Source: Bacillota bacterium | GTDB taxonomy: Bacteria; Bacillota; Clostridia; Oscillospirales; Oscillospiraceae | NCBI GenBank assembly: GCA_017861415.1 | Contig: JAGFXS010000089.1 | Location: forward strand, 1-5,383 | Length of the DNA: 5,383 nucleotides | Direction: 5' to 3' | In this document: positions 1-5,036 of the stretch, in pieces | How positions within the stretch are numbered: the stretch's first letter is position 1 | Layout of the letters: every line of letters begins with the position of its first letter | Made by a program: the position numbers and the translations under genes | The notes under the pieces: model-generated | Seen by the model: only the letters and a program-made list of their open reading frames with translations | Told to the model about the DNA's origin: nothing | Databases searched by the model: none

Positions 1-570
1 GGCCTCCACTATCTGGCACTTGGCCATGTCCATACCGCTAGCGGCCTCCAGCAGAGGGGGCGTACTTTTTATGCCTATCCCGGCTGCCCCCAGGGGCGAG
101 GCTTTGACGAGACTGGTGAGCGAGGCGTTTATTTCGGCAGTACCGATGGCGGGCGGGTCACCCTGCGCTTTCGTCCCCTGTGCCGCCGCCAGTACCGGAT
201 TTTAGAGACTGATATCACTGGGAAAACCCCCGAGGCTGCTCTGCGGGCCCTTCTCACTCTCCTGGCCCAGGAAACGGGAGAGGACATCGTCCGCATTCAC
301 CTCACGGGAGAGCGTGAGGGCGTGGAACCACTATCTCTCCGCCATTTGGAGCTGATGGGCACCCCCTATTTCTATCACCTTGAGATTTTGGACCGAACCC
401 GCGTGGGGCGGGATCTTTGGGCCCGGCAGAAGGAGGAAAGCCTTTTAGGGCTTTTCCTGCGGGATATGTCCCAGCGGCTGGCCCAAGCCTCTCCGGAGGA
501 TACACAGGAACTTGAACTGGCCCTACGCTTCGGTCTGGCCGCTCTAGAGGGGAGGGATTCTCCGGAATGA
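1..570 (+). CDS. yhaO: DNA repair exonuclease, YhaO/SbcD-like metallophosphoesterase (partial, 5' end outside window)
   Basis: The frame is open from the first base, giving 189 residues before the TGA at 568-570, so this is the C-terminal part of a longer gene (family members are about 350-420 residues). The fragment opens with LALGHVH (residues 5-11), the last metal-binding motif (GHxH) of calcineurin-like phosphoesterases such as SbcD, Mre11 and YhaO. It is followed by YPGCPQGRGFDETGERG (about 25-41), the strand and loop typical of the Clostridial YhaO branch. The remainder is the C-terminal capping region, helical and charged. In this family the protein is a manganese-dependent DNA nuclease that works with an SMC-like ATPase. 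The next gene, a YhaN-like ATPase, starts inside its stop codon (ATGA overlap), which supports a nuclease-ATPase pair. The N-terminal catalytic motifs lie outside the window. YhaO is preferred over SbcD because of the partner type; certainty is good for the family, moderate for the exact name. Confidence 0.88.
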   Translation, partial: GLHYLALGHVHTASGLQQRGRTFYAYPGCPQGRGFDETGERGVYFGSTDGGRVTLRFRPLCRRQYRILETDITGKTPEAALRALLTLLAQETGEDIVRIHLTGEREGVEPLSLRHLELMGTPYFYHLEILDRTRVGRDLWARQKEESLLGLFLRDMSQRLAQASPEDTQELELALRFGLAALEGRDSPE

Positions 571-2435
571 TCATCCATCGTATGACCGCCACCTTCGGCC
601 CCTTACATGATGCCACCCTGGAGCTTGAGGACGGCCTGAATCTGATCTACGCCCCCAACGAGGGAGGAAAATCTACCTGGTGTGTCTTTCTGCGCACCAT
701 GCTCTATGGATTCCCCCAGCGGGCCAGAGATAAGAAGGATGCCCCGGCGGACAAGAACCGCTACCGTCCCTGGAGCGGCAGCGCCATGGAGGGGCTTCTG
801 GACTGTACCCATCAGGGCAAGCGGCTTCTGATCCGCCGGTTTGGCGATCAGGGTGTTCCCATGGCGGGCTTCTCCGCCGTGTATGCCGATACGGGAGACA
901 CAGTTCCCGGTCTCACAGGGGAAAACGTGGGCGAAGTCCTCACCGGCGTGGGCCGCGAGGTCTTTGAGCGGACAGTGTTTCTGCGGCAGACCCACTTGTC
1001 TGTAGAAGCCAGCAGTGAACTGGAGCAGCGGATTGCCGCCCTGTTATCCTCCGGAGACGAGCAGGTTTCCTGGTCACAGGCGGAGCGCCGCCTACGCCAG
1101 TGGCAGCGGGACCGCCGCTATCACAAAAGCGGACAGCTGACTGTGCTGGAAGAGGAGGCTGCCCATCTGGCCCGTCAGCTTTCCCAAGTGAAGGATCTCC
1201 ACCGGGATTACCTAGCCCTGGAGGAGGACGCGGCCACCCTGGAAGCCGAGCTGCGCAGCATGGAACCCTTTCCCGGGACTATGGACCCTGAATCGGAGGC
1301 AGAGGCGCAACTCCGCTGTAGCCAAGCCGCCGCTGAGCTGGATGCCGCCGTCCGGCAGCTGGAATCTATGGAGGTGGAAGAGGCCGATCTGGAAGCGGAG
1401 GCCTTGGAGGAGTTACAAGAGGATGTGGCCCTGCGAGACCGGGACATTCGCCGCCGCGGCCGAGCCATGCTGTTTTTCACCTTTTTCGGCATTGCCCTGG
1501 CTTTGTTTTTACTGGGAGTCACCTTTCTCCCGGCCCTTTACCCCAATATGAAGGTGCCCACGATACAGCTTTCCTCCATGGCGGCAGCCATGGGTCTTTT
1601 GGGAATCATCATCCTGCTGGGCACCCTGATTCGTGTTCGCCTGGATCGGCGGGATCTGGACGAGATAGACCGGCTGAATGAGGAGCTGTTTATCAGGCAG
1701 AGTACCCTGCAGCGCCGGGACGTGGAGTGGGAGACGGCCATCGCCCGGGAAAAGTCAGCCCGGGCCCTGTTCGATGTACTCTCCCGAACGAAAGACGCCA
1801 TCCCCTACCGCTCACCAGCTGCGGTTGAGAAGGAGCGAGCCCTACAGGATAGTCTCCAGCGGCTGGCACTCTTAACGGGGCGTCTGCAGACCTTGGGTGA
1901 CCCCGCGGCCTTGGAGGCCCAACTGGAGGAAAACCATCGCCTGCAGAAAAAGCTTCAGGCAGAGTATGATGCCATTACCTTGGCCCTGTCGGTGCTAAGC
2001 GAAGCAGAGCGGTCCCTACGCGCCCGGTTTTCTCCCGACCTAAATCAGCGGACTGCCGTCTATTTCAGCGCCCTCACCGGGGGCGCCTATGAGAGGGTTA
2101 CCTTTGACCGGGCTTTTTCTGCCCAGACAGAAGCGGCAGGCAGCAGTTTTCCCCGTAGTGCAGCCCATTTAAGCCAGGGCGCGGCCGATCAGCTCTATCT
2201 GGCGTTGCGTCTTGCTCTCTGCGATCTGGTGCTGCCCTCCAAAAACCGGTGTCCCATCGTTTTAGATGACGCACTCACCAATTTTGATGATACCCGCCTT
2301 GCCTTCGCGCTAGATCTATTGACCCGGGTGGCACAGGAACGACAGGTGCTTTTGTTCACCTGCCATCGTCGGGAACAGGCTTATTTTGAACAAGACACCG
2401 AGATTCTTCGTCAGAATTTAGCAAAGAAATCCTAG
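567..2435 (+). CDS. yhaN: YhaN/SbcC-like AAA ATPase with two central transmembrane helices
   Basis: This complete 622-residue protein is an SMC/Rad50-like ATPase, the expected partner of the upstream nuclease. The N-terminal half-head has the Walker A loop APNEGGKST (29-37). The C-terminal half-head has the ABC signature LSQGAADQL (535-543), Walker B IVLDD (564-568) with the following NFDD, and an H-loop histidine at H600. Between them lie charged, leucine-rich coiled-coil arms (about 160-298 and 357-490). They are joined by two hydrophobic segments, about 301-325 and 336-356, separated by a short loop and flanked by arginine clusters (RRRGR before, RVRLDRR after), so both heads should be cytoplasmic. 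No CxxC zinc hook is present. B. subtilis YhaN is much longer (about 960 residues), so this is a short form. The ATG at 567 overlaps the yhaO stop by 4 bp, and GGAGGG (551-556) is a ribosome site about 10 nt upstream; translational coupling is likely. The role in DNA end processing is inferred from family and partner. Confidence 0.9.
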   Translation: MIIHRMTATFGPLHDATLELEDGLNLIYAPNEGGKSTWCVFLRTMLYGFPQRARDKKDAPADKNRYRPWSGSAMEGLLDCTHQGKRLLIRRFGDQGVPMAGFSAVYADTGDTVPGLTGENVGEVLTGVGREVFERTVFLRQTHLSVEASSELEQRIAALLSSGDEQVSWSQAERRLRQWQRDRRYHKSGQLTVLEEEAAHLARQLSQVKDLHRDYLALEEDAATLEAELRSMEPFPGTMDPESEAEAQLRCSQAAAELDAAVRQLESMEVEEADLEAEALEELQEDVALRDRDIRRRGRAMLFFTFFGIALALFLLGVTFLPALYPNMKVPTIQLSSMAAAMGLLGIIILLGTLIRVRLDRRDLDEIDRLNEELFIRQSTLQRRDVEWETAIAREKSARALFDVLSRTKDAIPYRSPAAVEKERALQDSLQRLALLTGRLQTLGDPAALEAQLEENHRLQKKLQAEYDAITLALSVLSEAERSLRARFSPDLNQRTAVYFSALTGGAYERVTFDRAFSAQTEAAGSSFPRSAAHLSQGAADQLYLALRLALCDLVLPSKNRCPIVLDDALTNFDDTRLAFALDLLTRVAQERQVLLFTCHRREQAYFEQDTEILRQNLAKKS

Positions 2436-2465
2436 TTCGCGACAGAAAGACGGCTTTTCTGCCCC

Positions 2466-2494
2466 TTGCATATCGGCGGAAGGGGGGGTATAAT
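2466..2494 (+). promoter_or_regulatory. Sigma-A-type promoter for lepB-rqcP
   Basis: A perfect -10 hexamer TATAAT (2489-2494) sits 17 bp after a partial -35, TTGCAT (2466-2471, three of six consensus positions). The spacer contains a run of seven G. Transcription would begin near 2501, leaving a leader of roughly 107 nt before the TTG start at 2608. The site lies in the only sizeable gap after yhaN and faces the signal peptidase gene. It is seen by eye only. Confidence 0.7.
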
Positions 2495-2607
2495 GTCCAT
2501 ATGTCGTCAGGATGACTTGCAATGCTGTTTTATGAAACAACCTTTGCCGCAGAAGCTTTCCTGCCGTCTTTTACTTCATGCTTCGCAATAGAAAGGGGGC
2601 GGTCTTT
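2495..2607 (+). other. 5' leader of the lepB-rqcP transcript
   Basis: This non-coding stretch lies between the predicted promoter and the signal peptidase start. Together with 2436-2465 it makes a gap of 172 bases after yhaN. I see no convincing terminator for yhaN: a small hairpin (CAGAAA 2443-2448 with TTTCTG 2456-2461) is followed by CCCC rather than a T-tract. No known riboswitch consensus was recognised. An in-frame ATG at 2578 has no ribosome-binding site before it. A wobble-rich helix covering the Shine-Dalgarno is possible (see findings). Confidence 0.45.
2593..2602 (+). promoter_or_regulatory. Ribosome-binding site that selects the TTG start of lepB
   Basis: The purine-rich run AAGGGGGCGG ends 5 nt before the TTG at 2608 (8 nt counted from the end of the G-run). 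The in-frame ATG at 2578, 30 bases upstream, is preceded by pyrimidine-rich sequence with no Shine-Dalgarno. This site is the reason for choosing TTG at 2608. Confidence 0.7.
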
Positions 2608-3195
2608 TTGTCCGAAACACCCGAAACAAGTCAGTATTCCAAGGCGGCCCGCAACCTGTCGGGAGATTTATATTCCTGGCTTCAGGCACTGGTGTTCGCC
2701 CTGTTGCTTTTAATCTTAACCTTTACCTTCTTCGGCCGTATAATCTCTGTAGATGGGTACTCCATGACCCCCACCCTGCAGAATCGGGACATGCTGCTCC
2801 TCCAATGTGTGGGCTATGAACCCAAACAGGGTGACATTGTGGTACTGACTAAGGAGTTTGCCAGCGTCACCAGCCCCATTGTCAAACGGATCATTGCCAC
2901 AGGCGGACAGACGGTGGAGATCCGGTATGATGAAAACAAGGTATATGTAGACGGGGTCCCCCTGGATGAACCCTATATTAAGGAACCCATGCAGGGGCCG
3001 AACTCCAGTATGGAGGATACTATCTACTGCCAGGTACCCGAAGGAAGTGTCTTTGTCATGGGAGATAACCGGAATGGTTCTTCCGACAGCCGCCATCGTG
3101 AGTTGGGTGCTGTAGACCAGCGTTACATCTTAGGCCGCGCCTTTTTTGTCCTACTGCCTTTCGGACATGCTGGCCCGGTCACCCATACAAGCTGA
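2608..3195 (+). CDS. lepB: Signal peptidase I (S26 family)
   Basis: This membrane-anchored serine protease removes signal peptides from secreted proteins on the outer face of the membrane. Counting from the TTG start (195 residues), one N-terminal transmembrane helix spans about 24-42. Box B follows as VDGYSMTPTL with the catalytic serine S52. The general-base lysine is K93 in VKRIIATGG, and the late conserved box is GDNRNGSSDSR. Length and box order match the short Gram-positive SipS type. The start is set by the strong ribosome site just upstream; using the ATG at 2578 would add ten residues (MLRNRKGAVF) and give 205. It has its own promoter about 110 nt upstream. The stop at 3193-3195 overlaps the ribosome site of rqcP, so the two genes are probably one unit. 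The function is certain at family level; whether the genome holds other paralogues cannot be told. Confidence 0.95.
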   Translation: MSETPETSQYSKAARNLSGDLYSWLQALVFALLLLILTFTFFGRIISVDGYSMTPTLQNRDMLLLQCVGYEPKQGDIVVLTKEFASVTSPIVKRIIATGGQTVEIRYDENKVYVDGVPLDEPYIKEPMQGPNSSMEDTIYCQVPEGSVFVMGDNRNGSSDSRHRELGAVDQRYILGRAFFVLLPFGHAGPVTHTS

Positions 3196-3207
3196 GGGGG
3201 TGGAGGA

Positions 3208-3450
3208 ATGCGGCTGGATAAATGGCTGAAGGTCTCCCGCCTGATTAAGCGGCGCACAGTGGCCAACGAGGCCTGTGATAAGGAGCGGGTCTCCGTCAAC
3301 GGCCGAGTAGTGAAGGCCTCCTATGAGGTAAAGACCGGCGATATGCTGGAGCTGCGCTTCGGCCCCCGAACGGTGAAGATAGAGGTATTGGCCGTCACGG
3401 AGCACGTTGGCAAAGCAGATGCCGCCGCCCTTTATAGGGAACTTCTATAA
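3208..3450 (+). CDS. rqcP: RNA-binding S4 domain protein RqcP (ribosome quality control)
   Basis: This 80-residue protein is a single S4 RNA-binding domain of the Hsp15/RqcP family. It opens with MRLDKWLKVSRLIKRR (1-16), the basic first helix carrying the R2, D4 and R16 positions conserved in the family. It continues with VSVNGRVVKASYEVKTGDML (29-48), the loop and strand of the S4 fold. In Bacillus, RqcP (YabO) binds the obstructed 50S subunit with RqcH and helps add C-terminal alanine tails to stalled nascent chains. The small size, with no C-terminal extension, fits RqcP better than E. coli Hsp15 (about 130 residues). AGGGGG (3195-3200) lies 7 nt before the ATG, and a second GGAGG sits too close to it. 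It is 12 nt from lepB, and a strong terminator begins at its stop codon, so it is the last gene of the unit. RqcP is the likeliest identity; a generic S4 heat-shock protein is the alternative. Confidence 0.88.
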   Translation: MRLDKWLKVSRLIKRRTVANEACDKERVSVNGRVVKASYEVKTGDMLELRFGPRTVKIEVLAVTEHVGKADAAALYRELL

Positions 3451-3486
3451 AAGGAAAACTCATATGCGTGGGTTTTCCTTTTTTTA
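3449..3486 (+). terminator. Intrinsic terminator after rqcP
   Basis: A 14-bp stem (AAAAGGAAAACTCA at 3449-3462 with TGGGTTTTCCTTTT at 3469-3482, one T-G wobble) encloses the 6-nt loop TATGCG. A run of seven T spans 3479-3485. The stem begins within the rqcP stop codon. It separates lepB-rqcP from the DUF1836 unit. The A-rich 5' arm also gives a T-rich tail on the other strand, but no gene on the minus strand would use it. Confidence 0.92.
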
Positions 3487-3518
3487 TAAAATAAACTGCA
3501 AGATTGCGGCTGTACTTC

Positions 3519-3547
3519 TTGCACGTAAGCCGTTCAAATGCTATGAT
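3519..3547 (+). promoter_or_regulatory. Sigma-A-type promoter for the DUF1836-tatD unit
   Basis: TTGCAC (3519-3524) and TATGAT (3542-3547, five of six consensus positions) are separated by 17 bp. The predicted transcript starts near 3554, only about 10 nt before the ATG at 3565. This argues against the upstream in-frame TTG (3553) and GTG (3556) as starts unless the message is leaderless. The promoter lies directly after the rqcP terminator. Confidence 0.7.
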
Positions 3548-3564
3548 AGGCCTTGGTGATTAAT

Positions 3565-4179
3565 ATGTATTATAATAAAGAACTGATCAATCATAAGCTC
3601 CTGCGGTGGGAGCGTTATCTGCAAAACTACAGTCTGCCCGATTGGAAAGAAATCCCAGACATTGGTCTATACATGGATCAGGTCATTGCCCTGCTCACTG
3701 AGTATTTGGACTTCATTCCCTCCAATGACCCTAAGGAGCGGCCAATCACCCCTACCACCATCAACAACTATGTCCGTCTAAAGGTGATGCCCCCTCCCAA
3801 TCGGCGGAAATATTATCGAATTCACATTGCCTACCTGGTAGTAATCTTCACCTTAAAGCAGAGCGTCTCCATCTCCGCTGTTCAGCAGATTCTGCCCAAC
3901 GGGCTTCCTGAGGATGAGGTGCGAGGCTTTTACCACCGCTATGTGGAGATTGTCAATGACGTCGCCCTGTTCTTTACCCGGCAGACCCGAGAGGCTGCGG
4001 GGGATGTGCTGACACCCGGTGGGCAGGAGGATGACATCGCTGTTACTCATCTGATTATCCAAACCATTCTCATGGGTGGTTTTTCTGGTATTCTGGCGGA
4101 GAAACTTTTGCAGCTTCACGGAGCCGATCCCGAAGATGTTCTGCGTCGCGAGGTAGAAAAGGACAGCCGCGAAGTCTGA
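3565..4179 (+). CDS. DUF1836 domain-containing protein (MerR-like helix-turn-helix)
   Basis: This 204-residue protein belongs to the DUF1836 family, common in Firmicutes and of unknown function. The recognisable core is PITPTTINNYVRLKVMPPP (60-78), then RRKYYRIHIAYL (80-91), then a helix with LKQSVSISAVQQIL (97-110). This resembles a MerR-type DNA-binding helix-turn-helix with its wing, so a transcriptional role is inferred. The C-terminal half is mostly helical, with no membrane segment and no sensor domain I can name. The ATG at 3565 is chosen because GGTGAT (3555-3560), which can pair with the 16S tail, precedes it, and because the promoter places transcription start near 3554. In-frame TTG and GTG codons at 3553 and 3556 would extend it by four or three residues. 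It follows a terminator and is 44 nt ahead of tatD with no terminator between, so the two are probably co-transcribed. Any target is unknown; autoregulation is possible. Confidence 0.85.
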   Translation: MYYNKELINHKLLRWERYLQNYSLPDWKEIPDIGLYMDQVIALLTEYLDFIPSNDPKERPITPTTINNYVRLKVMPPPNRRKYYRIHIAYLVVIFTLKQSVSISAVQQILPNGLPEDEVRGFYHRYVEIVNDVALFFTRQTREAAGDVLTPGGQEDDIAVTHLIIQTILMGGFSGILAEKLLQLHGADPEDVLRREVEKDSREV

Positions 4180-4223
4180 CCCCCACCTTACTTTTTCCGT
4201 TACACAGTCCAGGAGGATACACC

Positions 4224-4988
4224 ATGCTTTTCGACACCCACGCCCATTACTACAGCGGAGCCTTTCGCCATGACCGGGAAGAGCTTCTCTCCAGCCTCCC
4301 TGATAAGGGCGTCGGCCTAGTACTCTGCCCGGGGAGCGACCTTCACACTTCGCGCATCTGCATTGATATCGCAGAGCGTTACCCCTACATCTACGCCGCC
4401 GCCGGGGTTCATCCTCAAGATGCGGCAGCCACCCTGCCTCGCTGGGCTGATGAACTGCGTCCCCTGCTGGATCACCCCAAGGTTCGGGCGGTTGGGGAAA
4501 TCGGCTTGGATTATTACTATGACGACAATGCCCCCCATCCTGTTCAGCAGGCGGTTTTCCGCACGCAAATGGAGCTGGCGGAGGAAAAAAATCTCCCCGT
4601 GATTGTCCACGATCGAGATGCCCACCAGGACTGCCTAAAATTAGTGCGGGACTATCCAAAAGTTCCGGGGGTGTTCCACTGCTACTCTGGCAGTCTGGAG
4701 GAGGCAAAGGTCTTAGTAAAGTTCGGGTATCTTCTCTCCTTCACGGGCACCATCACCTTTAAGAATGCCCGAAAGGCGCCGGAGGTCATTTCCTGGCTTC
4801 CTCTGGAGCACATCATGGTAGAGACAGACGCCCCTTATATGGCCCCCACTCCCTTCCGGGGAAAACGCTGTGACTCCACCATGGTCTACCGGATGGCGGA
4901 GACTATCGCCCAAATCAAGGGACTGCCCTTGGAGGAGGTCATTCGGGCCACTACAGAAAACGGCAAGCGCCTGTTTAGAATCGATTAG
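4224..4988 (+). CDS. tatD: TatD family metal-dependent hydrolase
   Basis: This complete 254-residue amidohydrolase-fold enzyme has the usual family length (about 255-260). Metal-site residues are all visible: H6 and H8 in DTHAH (4-8), E92 in AVGEIGLDYYYD (89-100), H129 in VIVHDRDA, H152 in FHCYSG, and D202 in ETDAPY. Characterised TatD proteins are metal-dependent DNases with 3'-5' exonuclease activity, linked to DNA repair and RNA quality control; the Gram-positive relative is YabD. It is probably cytoplasmic, with no signal peptide. The late motif reads FRGKRCDS (211-218), where many relatives have RGKRNEP. The start is set by AGGAGG (4211-4216), 7 nt before the ATG. No promoter is evident in the 44-nt gap, so it likely shares the DUF1836 promoter. 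It ends before a strong bidirectional terminator. Family assignment is secure; the physiological substrate is not. Confidence 0.95.
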   Translation: MLFDTHAHYYSGAFRHDREELLSSLPDKGVGLVLCPGSDLHTSRICIDIAERYPYIYAAAGVHPQDAAATLPRWADELRPLLDHPKVRAVGEIGLDYYYDDNAPHPVQQAVFRTQMELAEEKNLPVIVHDRDAHQDCLKLVRDYPKVPGVFHCYSGSLEEAKVLVKFGYLLSFTGTITFKNARKAPEVISWLPLEHIMVETDAPYMAPTPFRGKRCDSTMVYRMAETIAQIKGLPLEEVIRATTENGKRLFRID

Positions 4989-4997
4989 AGAATAGAA

Positions 4998-5036
4998 AAA
5001 CCCGCCAAGCCTTGTAGCTTGGCGGGTTTCTTTATT
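4998..5036. terminator. Bidirectional intrinsic terminator between tatD and the convergent permease gene
   Basis: A perfect 13-bp stem (AAACCCGCCAAGC at 4998-5010 with GCTTGGCGGGTTT at 5017-5029) encloses the 6-nt loop CTTGTA. On the plus strand it is followed by TTTCTTTATT (5027-5036). On the minus strand the preceding AGAAAAA run (4994-5000) reads as TTTTTCT, so the same hairpin can end transcripts from both sides. The plus-strand T-tract overlaps the stop codon (5035-5037) of the minus-strand gene. Confidence 0.93.

Noticed and set aside
322..570. Separate 82-codon gene starting at the GTG at 322
   Set aside because: The same frame stays open to the window start and encodes the GHxH motif of a phosphoesterase, so this is the tail of yhaO and not a separate gene.
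603..995. A 130-codon minus-strand frame
   Set aside because: It is antisense to the Walker A region of the YhaN-like gene, has no recognisable motif, and no ribosome site was identified.
1..2435. YhaO-YhaN pair as an anti-phage defence system
   Set aside because: Nuclease-ATPase pairs do occur in defence, but the neighbours here are housekeeping genes and both proteins fit the conserved Firmicute YhaO/YhaN set. No other defence gene or mobile element is visible.
2443..2461. Small hairpin after yhaN as a terminator
   Set aside because: The stem is only 6 bp and is followed by CCCC rather than a T-run, so it does not meet the pattern of an intrinsic terminator.
2522..2713. A 63-codon plus-strand frame beginning in the lepB leader
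   Set aside because: It overlaps the start of lepB in another frame, has no good Shine-Dalgarno before its ATG, and its cysteine-rich tail looks like out-of-frame lepB. A regulatory leader peptide cannot be excluded but nothing supports it.
3853..4707. A 284-codon open frame on the minus strand
   Set aside because: It lies antisense to the DUF1836 and tatD genes, both strongly supported. Its product is rich in Pro, Gly and Arg with no recognisable domain, as expected of a shadow frame in GC-rich DNA.
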